Assembly: GCA_030248195.1 (NCBI GenBank) | Contig: JASAND010021507.1 | Coordinates: 1 to 64,000, forward strand | DNA: 64,000 nt | Origin: Trissonchulus latispiculum | Lineage: Eukaryota; Nematoda; Enoplea; Enoplida; Ironidae | Direction of reading: 5' to 3' | Shown here: positions 43,805-55,644 of the stretch, in pieces | Numbering within the stretch: the first letter of the stretch is position 1 | How the letters are laid out: each line of letters starts with the position of its first letter | Made by a program: the position numbers and the translations under genes | Notes under the pieces: generated by a model | Told to the model about the DNA's origin: nothing | The model's input: the letters and a program-made list of their open reading frames with translations, nothing else | Database searches by the model: none

Positions 43805-45946
43805 TGTGAAGGGTAGGGTAGAGTTCAGTCGAGATTTTGGATTAATTTTGAGATATTCGGTTGATTCTAGGTTGATTTTATCGGTCTTGAGTAGGATTTT
43901 GAACATTGATTCGTATGAGAATTACTTGAGAATTACTTGCACCTGCACCTGTCTGGTTTGCTTGTTTTTACTTGTTCATTGCTTTGCACCTGTCTGTCTT
44001 TTTTTATTTTTGCACACTTATTTTTGCTTTTTTGCTTTGCACATACGATTTTCAATCTATTTTTGCTTTGCTTTGCTTTACACTTACGAATTTCAACTGT
44101 ATTACCTACGAATTTTAACTGTGTTGCATGATTTTTGCTTCTTTTAAGCCACTATGTTTACTGCACTGCAATGATTTGTACCTCTACCTGTGACTCTAAC
44201 CAGCAATGCATAACTGTAATGAATTTAATGTTTTATTTGTACTTTGTTTGTGACTGCAATGAAATATGCTTTGTGTTTTGACTAATTGCTTGTTGTTTTG
44301 ACTAATTGAGATGTGCTTGTTTAGCTGCCACAACTAACCTAAACGTGCTTGTGATTGTTTTTAACTGTACTTTTGTGTTAATCGTTTCTTGTTTGTAACT
44401 GTACAGCTGTTTAATGCTAAATCAATAACCTGTTTGTTTGGGTGGACAATGGTCTTTGTGTTTTGTTCGGTCTAAATTGTGAACTCAATGAAGATGTTTT
44501 GTCTCCTAATCCATAAGGTGTTTGAATTGTTCCTAGTTTGTGGACCTAAGGATTATTAGGCAATTTGATGAATCTTTTCAAGAATCTGGAAAACAAGGAA
44601 ATTAATTTTGATTAATGAAAATGGGTCTTTGTTAGAAGGGATTTGAGCGATTTTTGTATGCATAATTTCCTAACTTAATGGGTTTGTTTTCGTCGAAATC
44701 GGGACTCTAGGGGACCACCTGAAACCCCAGGTAACCCCATCAATCAAGAACAAGGCTACTGTTTGAATAAGATCAAAGAAATTCCAGGGAGGCCGCTGAG
44801 TCAGAGGGGGAATGACGTGAAGTACCGTAAGACACATTCACACACACATAGACTACACGTAACACGAGGCGGGGCTTGCCTTCTACGTCACACTTTGATT
44901 GACAGGAAGGGAGTTCCCGGCCTGACGTCACAACGCAATCAGTCTTGGTCTTGAAGCGAACCAGGTTGGTCGGTTGTCTATTTTGCCGGGTTGGCAGTTC
45001 TGTTCTGTGGCCGTGGTGCCTTGACTTGTTTGTTAGTCCAGGAAGGACATATTCTTGTTGTTGTTGTACGCCAGCATATGACCAGACTCCCAATCTACTT
45101 GTCAAACCCATCTTAGCTCCCATTATTGCTTATCCGTCCGCGGCTATTTCACGGTACTTCACGTCTTTCTCCATTCTAGTCCAGCGGATCCTTTCCAGGA
45201 GGTAAAGAGTTTCGAAATAGACACGGGTATACTTTGAGCTACCAAAAGGTTGGTTCAATTGAGCAAAATTCAACTTGAGTCTCGTGATATTCAGATTGTT
45301 TTATTTAGTCCCTCGCATACTTGTATCTCGGGTTCTTGTATATGTTGTTAAATGACCTTTTCATGTTTGATCTGTTTGGAAACTGTGTAATTGTTGATTA
45401 ATTTTGTAAACCATTGTTCTGTAAATTGTGATTAAAAAAATTAAAAACAAATTGTGACTTTTATTCATTTTGGGCTTAACGCTGCGTCACACTTTTGATA
45501 CATTAGCGAGATCTTATATTTTAGACTAGGGATTGATTTGAGAACTGGGTGGACCATTGTTTACTTACGGAAGCCCAGTTTAGGTAGGAATCAAGAAGCA
45601 GATCTCAAAGTTTAGTGAGTGATCTGTTCTTGATTAGGTAAATTAGGTTCTGGATTGATTGATAAACTGCGAGGCCCCTGAAGACTCGCTCCAAAACGTG
45701 AGAAACCGGAAAACCGGCTGCTCTGTCATTTACTGTGTATACTAGCTAAGCCTGTATCTATTGCTGGGATTGTTTGGGAGGTGTTGGACTGAAAGTGCTT
45801 ATCGTTGATATACGGACCCCTGTAACCCAAAAGTGAAACCTAATCGTTAGAAAGGAGGCACGAATTTGTGAAGACAAAAAGGTGTAGTTTCTAGAGAAGC
45901 ATCTCAAACCCAAATTTACCAGTGCTAGCAAACCATTTTCTTCACA
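43805..45946 (+). repeat. 3' LTR (2142 bp)
   Basis: Starts TGTGAAGGGTAGGGTAGAG and ends TTTTCTTCACA. Promoter-like motifs include a GC box GAGGCGGGGC (44866-44875) and a perfect cAMP-response element TGACGTCA (44923-44930). A donor-like GAGGTAAAG lies at about 45200, matching the donor-like site in the 5' LTR. Blocks at 44655-44800 and 45540-45700 are close to the 5' LTR, while the first 600 bp hardly aligns. Confidence 0.8.
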
Positions 45947-45984
45947 TACGCGTGCTGAGACGCGGGTTAAAATTCAATGTAAAA

Positions 45985-46206
45985 TGTCGTGAGCGAGTTA
46001 AAAGAGTTAAATTTAACCCATTCATGAAAAGGGTAGAGTTAAATTTAACTCTGCCCGTTTTTAACTCCACGTCTCATTCACGAAAAGAGTTGAGTTAAAA
46101 GAGTTAATTTTTAACTCTTTTTGCGAATGAGCGTAGAGTTAAAAATTTTAACTCTGCTTAACTCGGCGAGTTAATTTTAACTCGTTTAACCCATTCGCGA
46201 AAAGGC
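45985..46206. repeat. Palindromic GAGTTAA repeat cluster
   Basis: Dense inverted GAGTTAA/TTAACTC units (for example AGAGTTAAATTTAACTCT). It also has two related GCGAATGAG/CATTCGCGAA-type blocks. It sits just past the 3' LTR and can fold into several hairpins. It is probably a foldback element or satellite. Confidence 0.65.
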
Positions 46207-49200
46207 CCTAAGTCTATTGAAATGCATTGCTCAGGTTTCTGCTCAGCTTACTGCCTCCAGTTCATGACTCTTCGAGCACATTTTCTGTCCAAGGCACCGA
46301 CCGACGAAACCAGTAGACAACATGCCGCCACAACAACAATGCACTGAAACGGTCCCATGCCGGTTAGGGTGTGATTGCCTAAAAATATAGGATAACAAAC
46401 AAGTGAGTGTATTAGACGCAGCATTTCAAAGATTTCGAATCGAAAGGTCCCTAATAGGTGGGGGTTTACGCTTAAGTTACATTAAGTCACGCTGCGACGA
46501 GGGCTAGTTTTCGATACCCTTTGAAAATATATAGTTGATACAGGTAATCCACTACCACTACTCCATTTGATTGGCTACTTATTGTTTCTTGAGCTATGCT
46601 AACTGTATAAATACAGCAAGGTCGTCAGTTTGAAGGTCTCAAACATGCCAATCATCTGAGGCATGGTCATCTCCAACTGCTATCCCATAGGCCGCTATCA
46701 TAAAAAATGTAGTTTTTGCCTAAACACCACCAAATTACTTCCACCGATTCTGAAACATTTATTTAGTATGCACGCTAAACGATTGCCACTTTAGCAGATG
46801 TGTTTTAGACAAAAATACCCCGGGACCTTTTTTAGTTGCTCCGATTGCTGCTTTCTAGCTAAAGTGGTCGCTTGCCAAAGTTGGCGAAAGTACGCAAGAA
46901 CGCGAAAGTCGCGTACACATTTTAGCTAATTTCTTCATTACAAGGAGCGATTTCATAACAACTAAACGGGGTCCCCAGGAATTGGATAGGGGTAGAGAAT
47001 GATATAATCAATGTCTCTGGGAAATTTACTTCAGTCTGCAAGAAATCTGAAAAATTATGTTTCTTCAAAAATCCGTTAAAATTTTTTCAAAATCCAAAAT
47101 TAGTTTCATTGGATTCGTTGGAAGGAGAAAATATTAAACTTTATTTTGATATGAAGATGGCTTCATAATTCCATCAATTAATTAAGATGAATGTGTAATA
47201 ATGGTTCAAAGTTGATGTCTCCAAAAGGAGTCACCCACCACCAAGTGTTAGTCAACTCTTAACCTGATTCATGCTTACTTTATCCGTCAACAAGACTCGA
47301 CAGAAATTCTTCCAGTGATCCGAAAGTCGTCTGCTCAATCTAGCTACGAAGCCTGTGTCTGCGGCAAGCAGAACTTATGCCAAAGCCGTCCCAAAATGTC
47401 CATTTTAAACTCCTCCTTTCTAATCAGTAAATGTCAGGAATTTCTCCCGTTAATTGTTAATAAATTTGACATGTCATTTGGAATTTCATGCCCACACTTC
47501 TTTATTGGTGCCAATTGAACCTGGATTCTATTGATAGTGTTAATAACATACAAATGAATGAAAACAGTGATTCAAACGCAGAATTTTGTATAATAACCAA
47601 ATTAGCTAATGGGTAGAAATTGACTTAATTTCAAAGAACTGGCAGAAATAGCAGCTCAGAACAGAAATAGCATCTCAATAGTGATACGATTGAGTTCGAA
47701 AGATAGGTTCGGCATTGCTTAAGATGAGTTTGCTGTCATAGCAGCGAGATCGGAAAATGATAGTGTGCTTGGAGGGGTTTCAAGGGACGTCGTTCAATCA
47801 CCCCTTAGCGATTCCTCTCATGGGAAAACACACGATTCATGTTCTCCGACTGAGCCCTATTCGCAAACTGAGAACAGTGTGAAGTTAGCACCGGCAGGAA
47901 AGATATAAATTATTATCGAGTTGCTAAGCCTAAGTGCATTTAGTGTTACATTTCGATAACGTTCAATGATTTCTCGTTACTCTTGTCTAATTTCATAGGT
48001 CTGGTGGCTAATGGTTGGCATTCGCCATATTGGGGTAGATTCAGTTCAGTTGTGGTTGGGTGTTAGATGCGTAAGGTTGGGTTCGAATATCGGGGGAAAT
48101 ATCCTTGATAATTTTGGGTAGGCCTATTCGTTCTTGTCGGCAGCTGCCGGGTTTTGGTGTCTGCTCTAGTTTTGGCAAAGTTTAATTGGTTGTTTGGAGT
48201 TCTTGTATTTTGTACTAATTTTGTCGTTGAGTTTGCTGAAATTATTAAATAAACCGTTGTAATCGCTAAATTGAATTTCAGTTGGTCAGGGCCGTTCTCT
48301 CCTCCGATATCACACACCACGGTATTTCACCTGTAATCTAGGACTTAATCTAATTAATCAAAAGGAAGGCAACAATAGTTTACTATATATCTATCATAGA
48401 CTCAAACTTCACAACAGTGATAAAGTCGATACTCTAAACTAGAGCTTCAACCCTGTCTTTCCTTCTCAATTTCTCTCTCATCTCTTTCTGCCTGAACTTC
48501 CGTCTTCGTATCCTTTCCTCCGTGCTTGTGGGTTGAGCCTCAACTCCAGTGATTTCTGTTTTCATCACATTTTTCTCATGAAACATGTCCTGACAGAAAG
48601 GAGCACATGTTAGCGTTTGAAATGAATTTTCATGACAAAATGTCCCCAGTTTGATCCCGCCAACCAGATGCTAGACGTAGGTGTTCAAATAAATATAAAA
48701 GTATCTGTATCAGATGAGAGCCCTCTAGTCATACTTCTTCTACGAGACACCTTTTGGAATCGTGCCTTTGAGGCAGTGAAGTGAGGTCTGCGATTTTTTA
48801 CTTGCTAACAAATTGATGCCCAAGAACTGCAAAGTTTAAAATATGCAGGTGCGACCTTTCTCTGTTGAGTGAGACGCCAGTGAGGAAAAGTGGCGAATCC
48901 TCGCGACTCGCGACCCAAAGTTTAACACTTTCCGTGGCAAGAAAAGCATGCATGCCAAACCATACAGAGGCGTAAAACTGATTCATAAAACCTTTGGTTG
49001 TTTGTTCAAAGTTTCATGCCACCGGTACTACAGACAGTAAAGATTGAATTAATTGAGGTAGACTGAAGCAGAAATTCCAGACTATATACCAATATAGTCC
49101 AGTGGTAGAGTGTACTGAAGTATACAGTAAATGAACTGTTTCAAACTTCTTCTTTCCTACAAGTGCGTCAGCGTCACCACTCACCAGCCACTACATGCAT

Positions 49201-49539
49201 CCTGTCCTCACCTTATGTCACACTAATTTCTCTGAAACTTCTGCACAGCAGTTCTTCCTCCAAAGTTTTGACAACTGGTTGAACAAATGCAGCCTTAGTC
49301 GATTGTGGTATATTTTGTTTTTCTTCATATTTTCTTAATCTAACTACTTTTATGTCCACTGAACTCCGCTTGCTTCATTCGACCGCAGTTTGCATACAAC
49401 TCGTGGCCCACAGTTCTGGTCCAGCACAATTCCTACTTCTTATCCCTCGTCTTGTGCATTCTCTTCACTCTCTTCGTTCTCATTTTTTTCATTCTCTTCG
49501 AATCAAGCAGAGAAAATGTAGTGTAACACTTCTACAAGG
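46207..49539. other. Intergenic; no gene recognised
   Basis: A TATAAATA at 46606 followed by CGTCAGTTTGA at about 46623-46633 resembles a core promoter, but only a four-codon frame follows. 48060-48315 contains AAATAAA and could be an LTR remnant. No supported coding region. Confidence 0.35.
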
Positions 49540-49755
49540 GCTGGTGGACCAAGAAAAAACTGAGGACAAGCCCAAACGGGAGGCGTCAGGCACCCTCATA
49601 CCCACGAAACCAGGACCCAGGAGAGAGAAGGGAAGAGGGAGGTTCAGCTTTTCACTCACCATTGAAAGTAAAGAATTGGCCCAGCCGGGTTTCGAACCAC
49701 CGCCCTTCTGAATCCGGAGCAGACATGCTAACCAACTACACCCTTTCCTATGTCT
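49540..49755 (-). mobile_element. tRNA-derived SINE
   Basis: On the minus strand a tRNA-like head reads GGGTGTAGTTGGTTAGCATG (A box, 49722-49738) and GGTTCGAAACC (B box, 49688-49698), 34 bases closer together than the edges of a normal tRNA need but in the right order and spacing for Pol III. The T stem is broken, so it is not a working tRNA. About 140 bp of unrelated body follows to 49540. Confidence 0.55.
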
Positions 49756-49793
49756 GCTTTCCTTACAGTAGCAGTCCAGACATGTGCAGGAGG

Positions 49794-49972
49794 GGAAGTT
49801 CTGGGGGGGGGGTGAAGGGCGGCAGAAGGCCGCCGAAAAACCGGATTTTTCCGGTTTTTTACCGGAAAAATCCGGATTCTGGGAAGGTGAGGGACCCCTC
49901 TGGGGGGGGGGGGGTGAGCTCAGGTCTGGGGGGGGTGAAGCCCCCCCTCAAACCCCCCCCCCCCGCACACGT
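49794..49972. repeat. Poly-G/poly-C and CCGGAAAAATCCGG cluster
   Basis: G and C runs of 7-13 bases surround ACCGGATTTTTCCGGT-type palindromes. This is another GC-rich foldback cluster; the frames across it are low-complexity. Confidence 0.6.
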
Positions 49973-50234
49973 ATGAGTAGCACTGTCACCAACGTATGCA
50001 CCCTTAGCACACCCATTGCTTGAATCAGACCCAAAATCTTTTGAGTCATGATTCTTGGGTGGAGTGCTTCTTGATCCACCCCATACTTTTCTTTGATCCG
50101 CTCTGGATTTTTTCCAAAATCCAATTTTAAAGTGGTGTGCGGGGGGGGGGTACCGCTGCACACCAATGTTAGAGTCATGGAGCGACATTTTGCAGAAAGT
50201 TTGAAAATTTATTCGTCTTAATGATCCATTCATC
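49973..50234. other. Intergenic spacer
   Basis: No gene seen. A further run of ten G residues occurs near 50140. Confidence 0.35.
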
Positions 50235-51842
50235 AAAAACAATTCAAATTCCTTCTATTGCTAGAAATTTTGAAAATAAAAATTAGAAAATTAACCTGAA
50301 TTTTACTCAACCTGTAAAAGGCTTGTAATGGCTAGACTGCTTCCCGTAGCTAAGCAGAGTCTAGTACAAGTAAGAACCAATTTTCTTGCGTCAACTACAT
50401 TATGATTTAAGCAAAACACTAACAATTAGTCGTGTTAGAAGATTTTTACAGAAAATTATCAAAAATGCGACTTACGCCCGTTTGCACCAACATCTAGATT
50501 ATCTCTAGCTTAAGCTAGAGATAATCTTCAAGTTCAAGATTGACTTAGCTGTAGCTAATCTCTAAGTCTGAGTTACAGATTATCTGCTGCACCAAACAAA
50601 ATTTGTTCGAGATTATCCAATCTACAGCTTAAGCTCGAGATTGTCTCGAGTTAAGGATTAACCAATCAAACTGTGTTTTTATGTCATGTGATGACCACTT
50701 TCTCCAATCAAATTGGGAACATTTTGAAGGCTAATCTGTTGATTACAAAATAATATTTACTTGAGCTACATATGCTTGAGCGGCATCAGCCGGGAATATG
50801 TGCTTCACCATATTATCCAGTTTAAGCATTTTAGATAAAAAGGATTGTTTGAAGAATCAAGTACAAGATATTATTGATTTAGACTTAAATGTTTTTAGAT
50901 AAGGGTACATAATAAATTATTGCGTATGTTTTCTGTATAAACAATTTTTGGTGGTATTAAGGTATTTAGAAAACTAAAATGTTTTTGAATATATCGATAA
51001 AGGCCTCTGTAATCAAGTCTAGTGAGCTATGGTGTTTACAAAGTAAAACAATGCTGAAAACTTGTTGCCAAAATAGATGAACTTTACACCAACGGCTCAA
51101 ATTCAGGCATCTCTAATGGAAACCTCGAGATTATCCTGACTTAATCCTACTCAGGGGTAGGATTGAAATTTCAGTACTTGGAGATTATCTCGAGCTCACG
51201 ATTATCTTTAGCTTTAGTTGGTGCAAAGCTCGGTGAAGATAATCTCCAGTTAATCTTGAGTTAATCTCGAGATAATCGGAAGCTTCGAGATTATCTCTTT
51301 TGGTGCAATCCAGTGTTAATTTTTAAATTTTTACACATATAGGATTCCAAGTTCACTGCGTCCCGTCCGCTCACTCAGAATGGGCAGGTGTTAGCGTAAA
51401 AAACTCAAAGTCGTTAAAATTTTTTCGAATGAAATACTTCATCTAGGATAAACAGCGCCATTCTAAAACTCGGAAAATTTAAAAAATTGAAGCCAAACTT
51501 TTCTCAAAATTCTATTCTAACACCTGCCCATTCTGGGTGAGGGACAGGACGCAGTGAACTTGGAATCCTATATGTGTAAAAATTCAAAAATTAAGTCACA
51601 TTTTTGATAATTTTTCGTAAAAATCTTCTAACACGACTAATTGTTAGTGTTTTGCTTAAATCATAATGTAGTTGACGCTAGAAAATTGGTTCTTACTTGT
51701 ACTAGACTCTGCTTAGCTTCGGTGAGCGGACGGGAAGCAGACTAGCCCTTACAAACCTTTTACAGATTGAGTAAAATTCAGGTTAATTTTTTATTTTTTA
51801 TTTTCAAAATTTCTTGCAATAGAAGGAATTTGAATTGTTTTT
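50235..51842. mobile_element. Foldback element, long palindrome split by a nested MITE
   Basis: The left arm (50235-50474 continuing at 51316-51400) is the inverted copy of the right arm (about 51516-51842), each about 325 bp. Landmarks are AACAATTCAAATTCCTTCTATTG, GTCGTGTTAGAAGATTTTTAC and CACATATAGGATTCCAAGTTC, each found in both orientations. Removing 50475-51315 and one TTA restores a continuous left arm. No coding capacity. Confidence 0.8.
50475..51315. mobile_element. Nested MITE with TTA target duplication
   Basis: 841 bp flanked by TTA (50472-50474 and 51316-51318). Its ends, CGCCCGTTTGCACCAA and the inverted CACTGGATTGCACCAA, share TTGCACCAA. The interior is full of GAGATTATCTC-like palindromes. 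TTA duplications and short inverted ends fit PIF/Harbinger-type MITEs. The insertion site is confirmed because the host palindrome closes up without it. Confidence 0.75.
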
Positions 51843-53855
51843 CTGTCAGAAACATTAGATAACTCTTTTGCACTTTCACTATGTAAAGACTGTGTGTAGA
51901 TCAGATGCAGTACACAGTGCAGCATGGGTATATCCAAATACCTCATACTCCTGCTGAAGCAGTCTGAAAATCGCCTCGTCATATCCGTGGAATAGTAAAT
52001 GCACCATTTATGGCACTACATACTCTATGTTTGAGAGTGTGCTGAAACTACCGTAAATCCCTTTTAACGGGATCTGATTTGCGACTCCTCTCAAATCTGT
52101 CAGTTAGCATTACCCCGACGCTATACTACGGGATAACCCTAAAATGAGCAAACATTCTCAGACTGTCAGCCTAACAAAACGTTATTTTTCTAGAAAAACT
52201 GGGCAAAGTGTCTAATGATTTATGATTTATTTAGAACTATGTTGGGGTGCTAGCATACTTCACCTCTCGCTCATGGGATCTACCCTTTTCTAGGTTGATC
52301 CATGCAGGGTTTGTAGCTCAAGCTACCGGCCGACTCCGAGAGATCGGTTGACAGACCTGTTCGGCTTGACCTCACAAATCTGCTCGAACGTTCTTCTTTC
52401 TCCCAGTCAGCGTTAACCTTCAATTTCAAAACAAGGAATAGGGTTTCCTTCAGTGAAACTCGATTTGCTATTCCTACCCGACTCCGATAAAGGATTTGCA
52501 GGTTCGATTGCCCCCATAGATTCAAAGGCTTCATCTGGAGAAAAGCTACAAAAAGTTATTGCTAAACGTTATTGCAATTAGACATAACATAACGCAAATA
52601 GGAGCTGACTTGTCGCTACGTTGCAGAAAATCCCGCACCGAAAAACTGTCACAGGTGAAATGTTCCCCCCCCCCATAAAAATGTCGCCAGTGACATTTTT
52701 CCGGACGGGTGGGGGCGGGGTAGAATTTTCTAGGTTGAAAATTTTCATCGTGCCACGAGCAGTCAAGTCAGCCCCCACCAGAAATTTCCTAATTTCTCCC
52801 TACATTATTTGACATGAATGCCGCACTCCATAACCAACTTCCATGGTCTGAACTTGTTTTTAGTACGATAGGGTAAGCCAATGACTTCCACACTGACACT
52901 CAAAATATTCCACTCAAACAAGCTGAATTTTATGCATTTGTAGGGGGCCACAGGAAGACTTCATTTGCATTGATTTGGTTAATTTATTGCTTTCTGTTCA
53001 GTCATGTTTTATTTGCTTTGGTGAAACTGGTCTCCACCAAACACTTAGAAATGCTGCAGTGAAAACTACAGGATAAATACAAAAGCTTTAATTTCTACAG
53101 GAAATCGTTGGTAATTTTTACCAGATATACTTTGGTAGAATGGATTAGAGCTTAGACTAGTATTCATACAAATGAAACCTGTAGTTTTCACTGGTTTACA
53201 GGTTTACCCTACAGGAAAGTATACTCGATAAGCTGATAACGCAAACTGAGTATGTTGGGCGACAATGACCATAATGTTTGAAAATGATATTTTTTGAATA
53301 TTTTCCAATTATCCATCTTTCATCCGTGTATGATTTTTGTAACGGCCGCTGCCTGCCGAAAATATTCTGGGAGCGAGGAGGATTTTTGTAATAACAGGTC
53401 GCTCCAGTATATATACTTATATATTCTTAGAGGTTTTGTCTTGTAAAAACTACAGGTTTCCTTAGTATTTTGTACAGGTAACATTACTGACTCAAAAGAT
53501 GTCTTAAGTAAACGCTATCCTTTAATCAGCATATCAAATGTGATTATAATTATGTTTTTAACTCGTAATCAAAGTTATCATCAAAGCTTTCTATAGTGTC
53601 AGAACGGAAACCCTTTTAACAATCCTTTTTTGAAGTTTATGCACTACAAAACTCCTGTAATTTTCACTATTCAAGAGGTCGGTAAAAATACAAAAGTTAC
53701 TTTTGTAGAAAATACAGGAAGTTCCGGTAGTGAGTGACTGACCGCACTTTTGTAGAAAACTACAGGAATTTCTGTAATATCTACAGGAGTCTTATTAAGA
53801 GTGAAGATGTCAGCTGCGTATAGGCAAGAGTACATAATATAAGAGTGTGCCACTA
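51843..53855. other. Intergenic, nothing certain
   Basis: No gene supported. A perfect AAAAATGTC...GACATTTTT hairpin occurs at 52677-52700 beside a poly-C run. Repeated CTACAGG/CCTGTAG motifs occur between 53060 and 53790, some inverted, suggesting another decayed foldback repeat. Confidence 0.35.
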
Positions 53856-54176
53856 GGCACACTTTCTGTTATCAGAGCAAAAACTATGCTCTGCTCGCTA
53901 ACGGCCCACTTCCCCCCCTCCCGCAAATTAGACCCATCGCTTCAAAGAATTTTGTGTTGCTATGTTTGGGTTCTAAAGCTCGAAGCGGGCACAAAATTCA
54001 CGCACACACTGCTTGTGTTGCGGAACTAAATCGCACGTGAACATAGAGCGAGTGAGCGGACCCCCGTTTCGACTAGGTACTGATTTGCGGGGGGGGGTCC
54101 CTAGGGTCTGATTTGCGGGGGGGGGGGGCGTTAGCGAGCAGAGCATAGTTTTTGCTCTGACAACATAGAGTGTGCC
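53856..54176. mobile_element. MITE with about 50-bp terminal inverted repeats
   Basis: The left end GGCACACTTTCTGTTATCAG...GCTCGCTAACG matches the reverse complement of the right end CGTTAGCGAGCAGAGC...AGTGTGCC with few mismatches. Poly-C/poly-G runs lie inside. A partial copy exists at 18120-18243. I could not define a target duplication. Confidence 0.7.
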
Positions 54177-55160
54177 ACCACTCTTGGTATAGGTAATTAC
54201 GTTGCGATTTAGTTCCGCAACATATGATCACCGAAAATCAAATAGAACAAGCAAACTGTAAAGTAAAAAGCCATCCCAGCGATTTTAATCATTTCTGTCC
54301 TTTGTTGCTGATTCTTAAAATAGATTTTAAATTTTTCATTCTATAGAAAAACTGTCACCGATCATTGTGTTTTATTAATTGTTAAAGATATAATGTGATT
54401 GGGATGGATGGGAAGGGAGACTGTTTGATATGGTTACAATCAAATAACACACCCTTTCAGCTAGAGTATATTCGTTTGTACTCGGTGAATATCAGCTTCG
54501 TATTCGTACAACTCAATTTGATCAAACTGAAAACAAATGTTTGCGAATTTTGCCTGTTATTGCCGCCTTAAGCGGTGTTACAGTTACCCTATTCCCTTTT
54601 AATTAATTAATTTTATCAGTGTGGGTTGGCACATGCCCTTTAGAGCATCGTTTTCAAACGAAGTAGTTCCTCAAATTTCAGAATTGGAAAGAGATCAAGT
54701 TATTTGACCATTAGACGAAATTGGAAAATGTGGCTTGAACTTTGCTTGATTTCGGTCATCTAGTCATAGATAAATAAGTAAAAAGGAAACATAGGTACAT
54801 AAAATCTTTTCCTAATTGACCACGGGGCTCTACTAGTTAGAAGAAGTTTAGGCATATCCTCTGTGTAACTGTAATTCGTTTTGGGCTAGGGCTTTCAGTA
54901 GTTTAGGATAGTACACCAAAATTTAGAAAATCCCAAAAATTAGCTGATTAGCAGCGGAAGGCCACAATAATACAGTCGCTAGTCCAAAATTTTTACAGTA
55001 CAAATTATTAAAAGTCAATAAAAATCCTAAAAACGCAGGACTGCAGCGATGTGCAGCTGAAAACAGCTTTTTTATGAAAAAATCTACGAATAAACATTAA
55101 AATTTGCAATTACTTTTATAGCAATTAGCACTAACTTTAAGCTGCTATGATGCTTGCATA
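54177..55160. other. Intergenic, nothing recognised
   Basis: AT-rich; no supported gene or clear repeat. Confidence 0.35.
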
Positions 55161-55169
55161 AGCTAAATT

Positions 55170-55285
55170 TAGTTGCGGGTCGCCGCGGGCCAAATTTTAT
55201 TGGTGCGAGCCGCGGGCCGGCCCTGTGCGGGCCAAAAATCTGCAGGTGCGGGCCGCAAATTTTGGTCCGCGACCAACACTGCTGC
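55170..55285. repeat. GC-rich GCGGGCC cluster
   Basis: Degenerate GCGGGCC/GGCCCGC units between TTTAGTTGCGGG and CGACCAACACTG. The short flanks resemble those of the composites at 16797 and 18599, so this may be a decayed member of that family. Confidence 0.4.
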
Positions 55286-55644
55286 GCACTATGCTTTCAT
55301 ATGCAATACTCTGAAGACTATACAACTCAAATTCGGTTAAGGTAGTCTACAGTTTCATCAATCCAAGCTTGCGTGCGAGTACCTTCGCTTTGGCGTTGGA
55401 TTGTCGTAAACTGGGTTTAAATGTTTCTCAGTATCCTATTATGTGCGACAAATTCGAAAAGCATAAATTATTGCCCTTCATGAAGAACCAGTCGTCAGAA
55501 CGTTTCTACGTCAATCTTAATATTTAGGTATTTCTTATTCTATTCCACTTGTGACCAGTTTTGTAATTATGTCCATCACTTTTTCAGAGTATATATTAAC
55601 GGGTCGGCAATTTAACGTCCCAGTCCAATAAATTCTGATTCGTC

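Larger units (their letters stand above)
26361..45946 (+). mobile_element. 19.6-kb LTR retroelement with Env-Pol-OTU ORF and three accessory genes
   Basis: Bounded by LTRs that begin TGTGAAG and end CTTCACA, a perfect 7-bp inverted repeat. Order: 5' LTR, leader with primer site, gag, one ORF for envelope, two retropepsins, reverse transcriptase, RNase H, integrase and OTU protease, then three zinc-ribbon-like accessory genes, a 1.65-kb 3' region and the 3' LTR. The integrase has DD35E spacing and a GPY/F-type tail, so the polymerase belongs to the Ty3/gypsy (Metaviridae) side. The bases flanking the element (TATA at 26357, TACG at 45947) do not form a target duplication. Large size, Env before Pol, the OTU domain and tandem accessory genes are unusual. 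Confidence 0.85.

Noticed and set aside
43797..44147. 116-residue ORF in the 3' LTR
   Set aside because: It is Phe/Cys/Leu low-complexity from T-rich DNA and is not kept in the 5' LTR.
48060..48315. Solo LTR
   Set aside because: There is a poly(A)-like signal but I could not find paired ends or a target duplication.
49682..49755. Functional tRNA on the minus strand
   Set aside because: A and B boxes are present, but the T stem and acceptor do not pair, so a SINE head is likelier.
52300..52520. Second tRNA or SINE head (GGTTCGATTGC at 52501)
   Set aside because: The nearest A-box-like sequence is about 180 bp away and no cloverleaf can be drawn.
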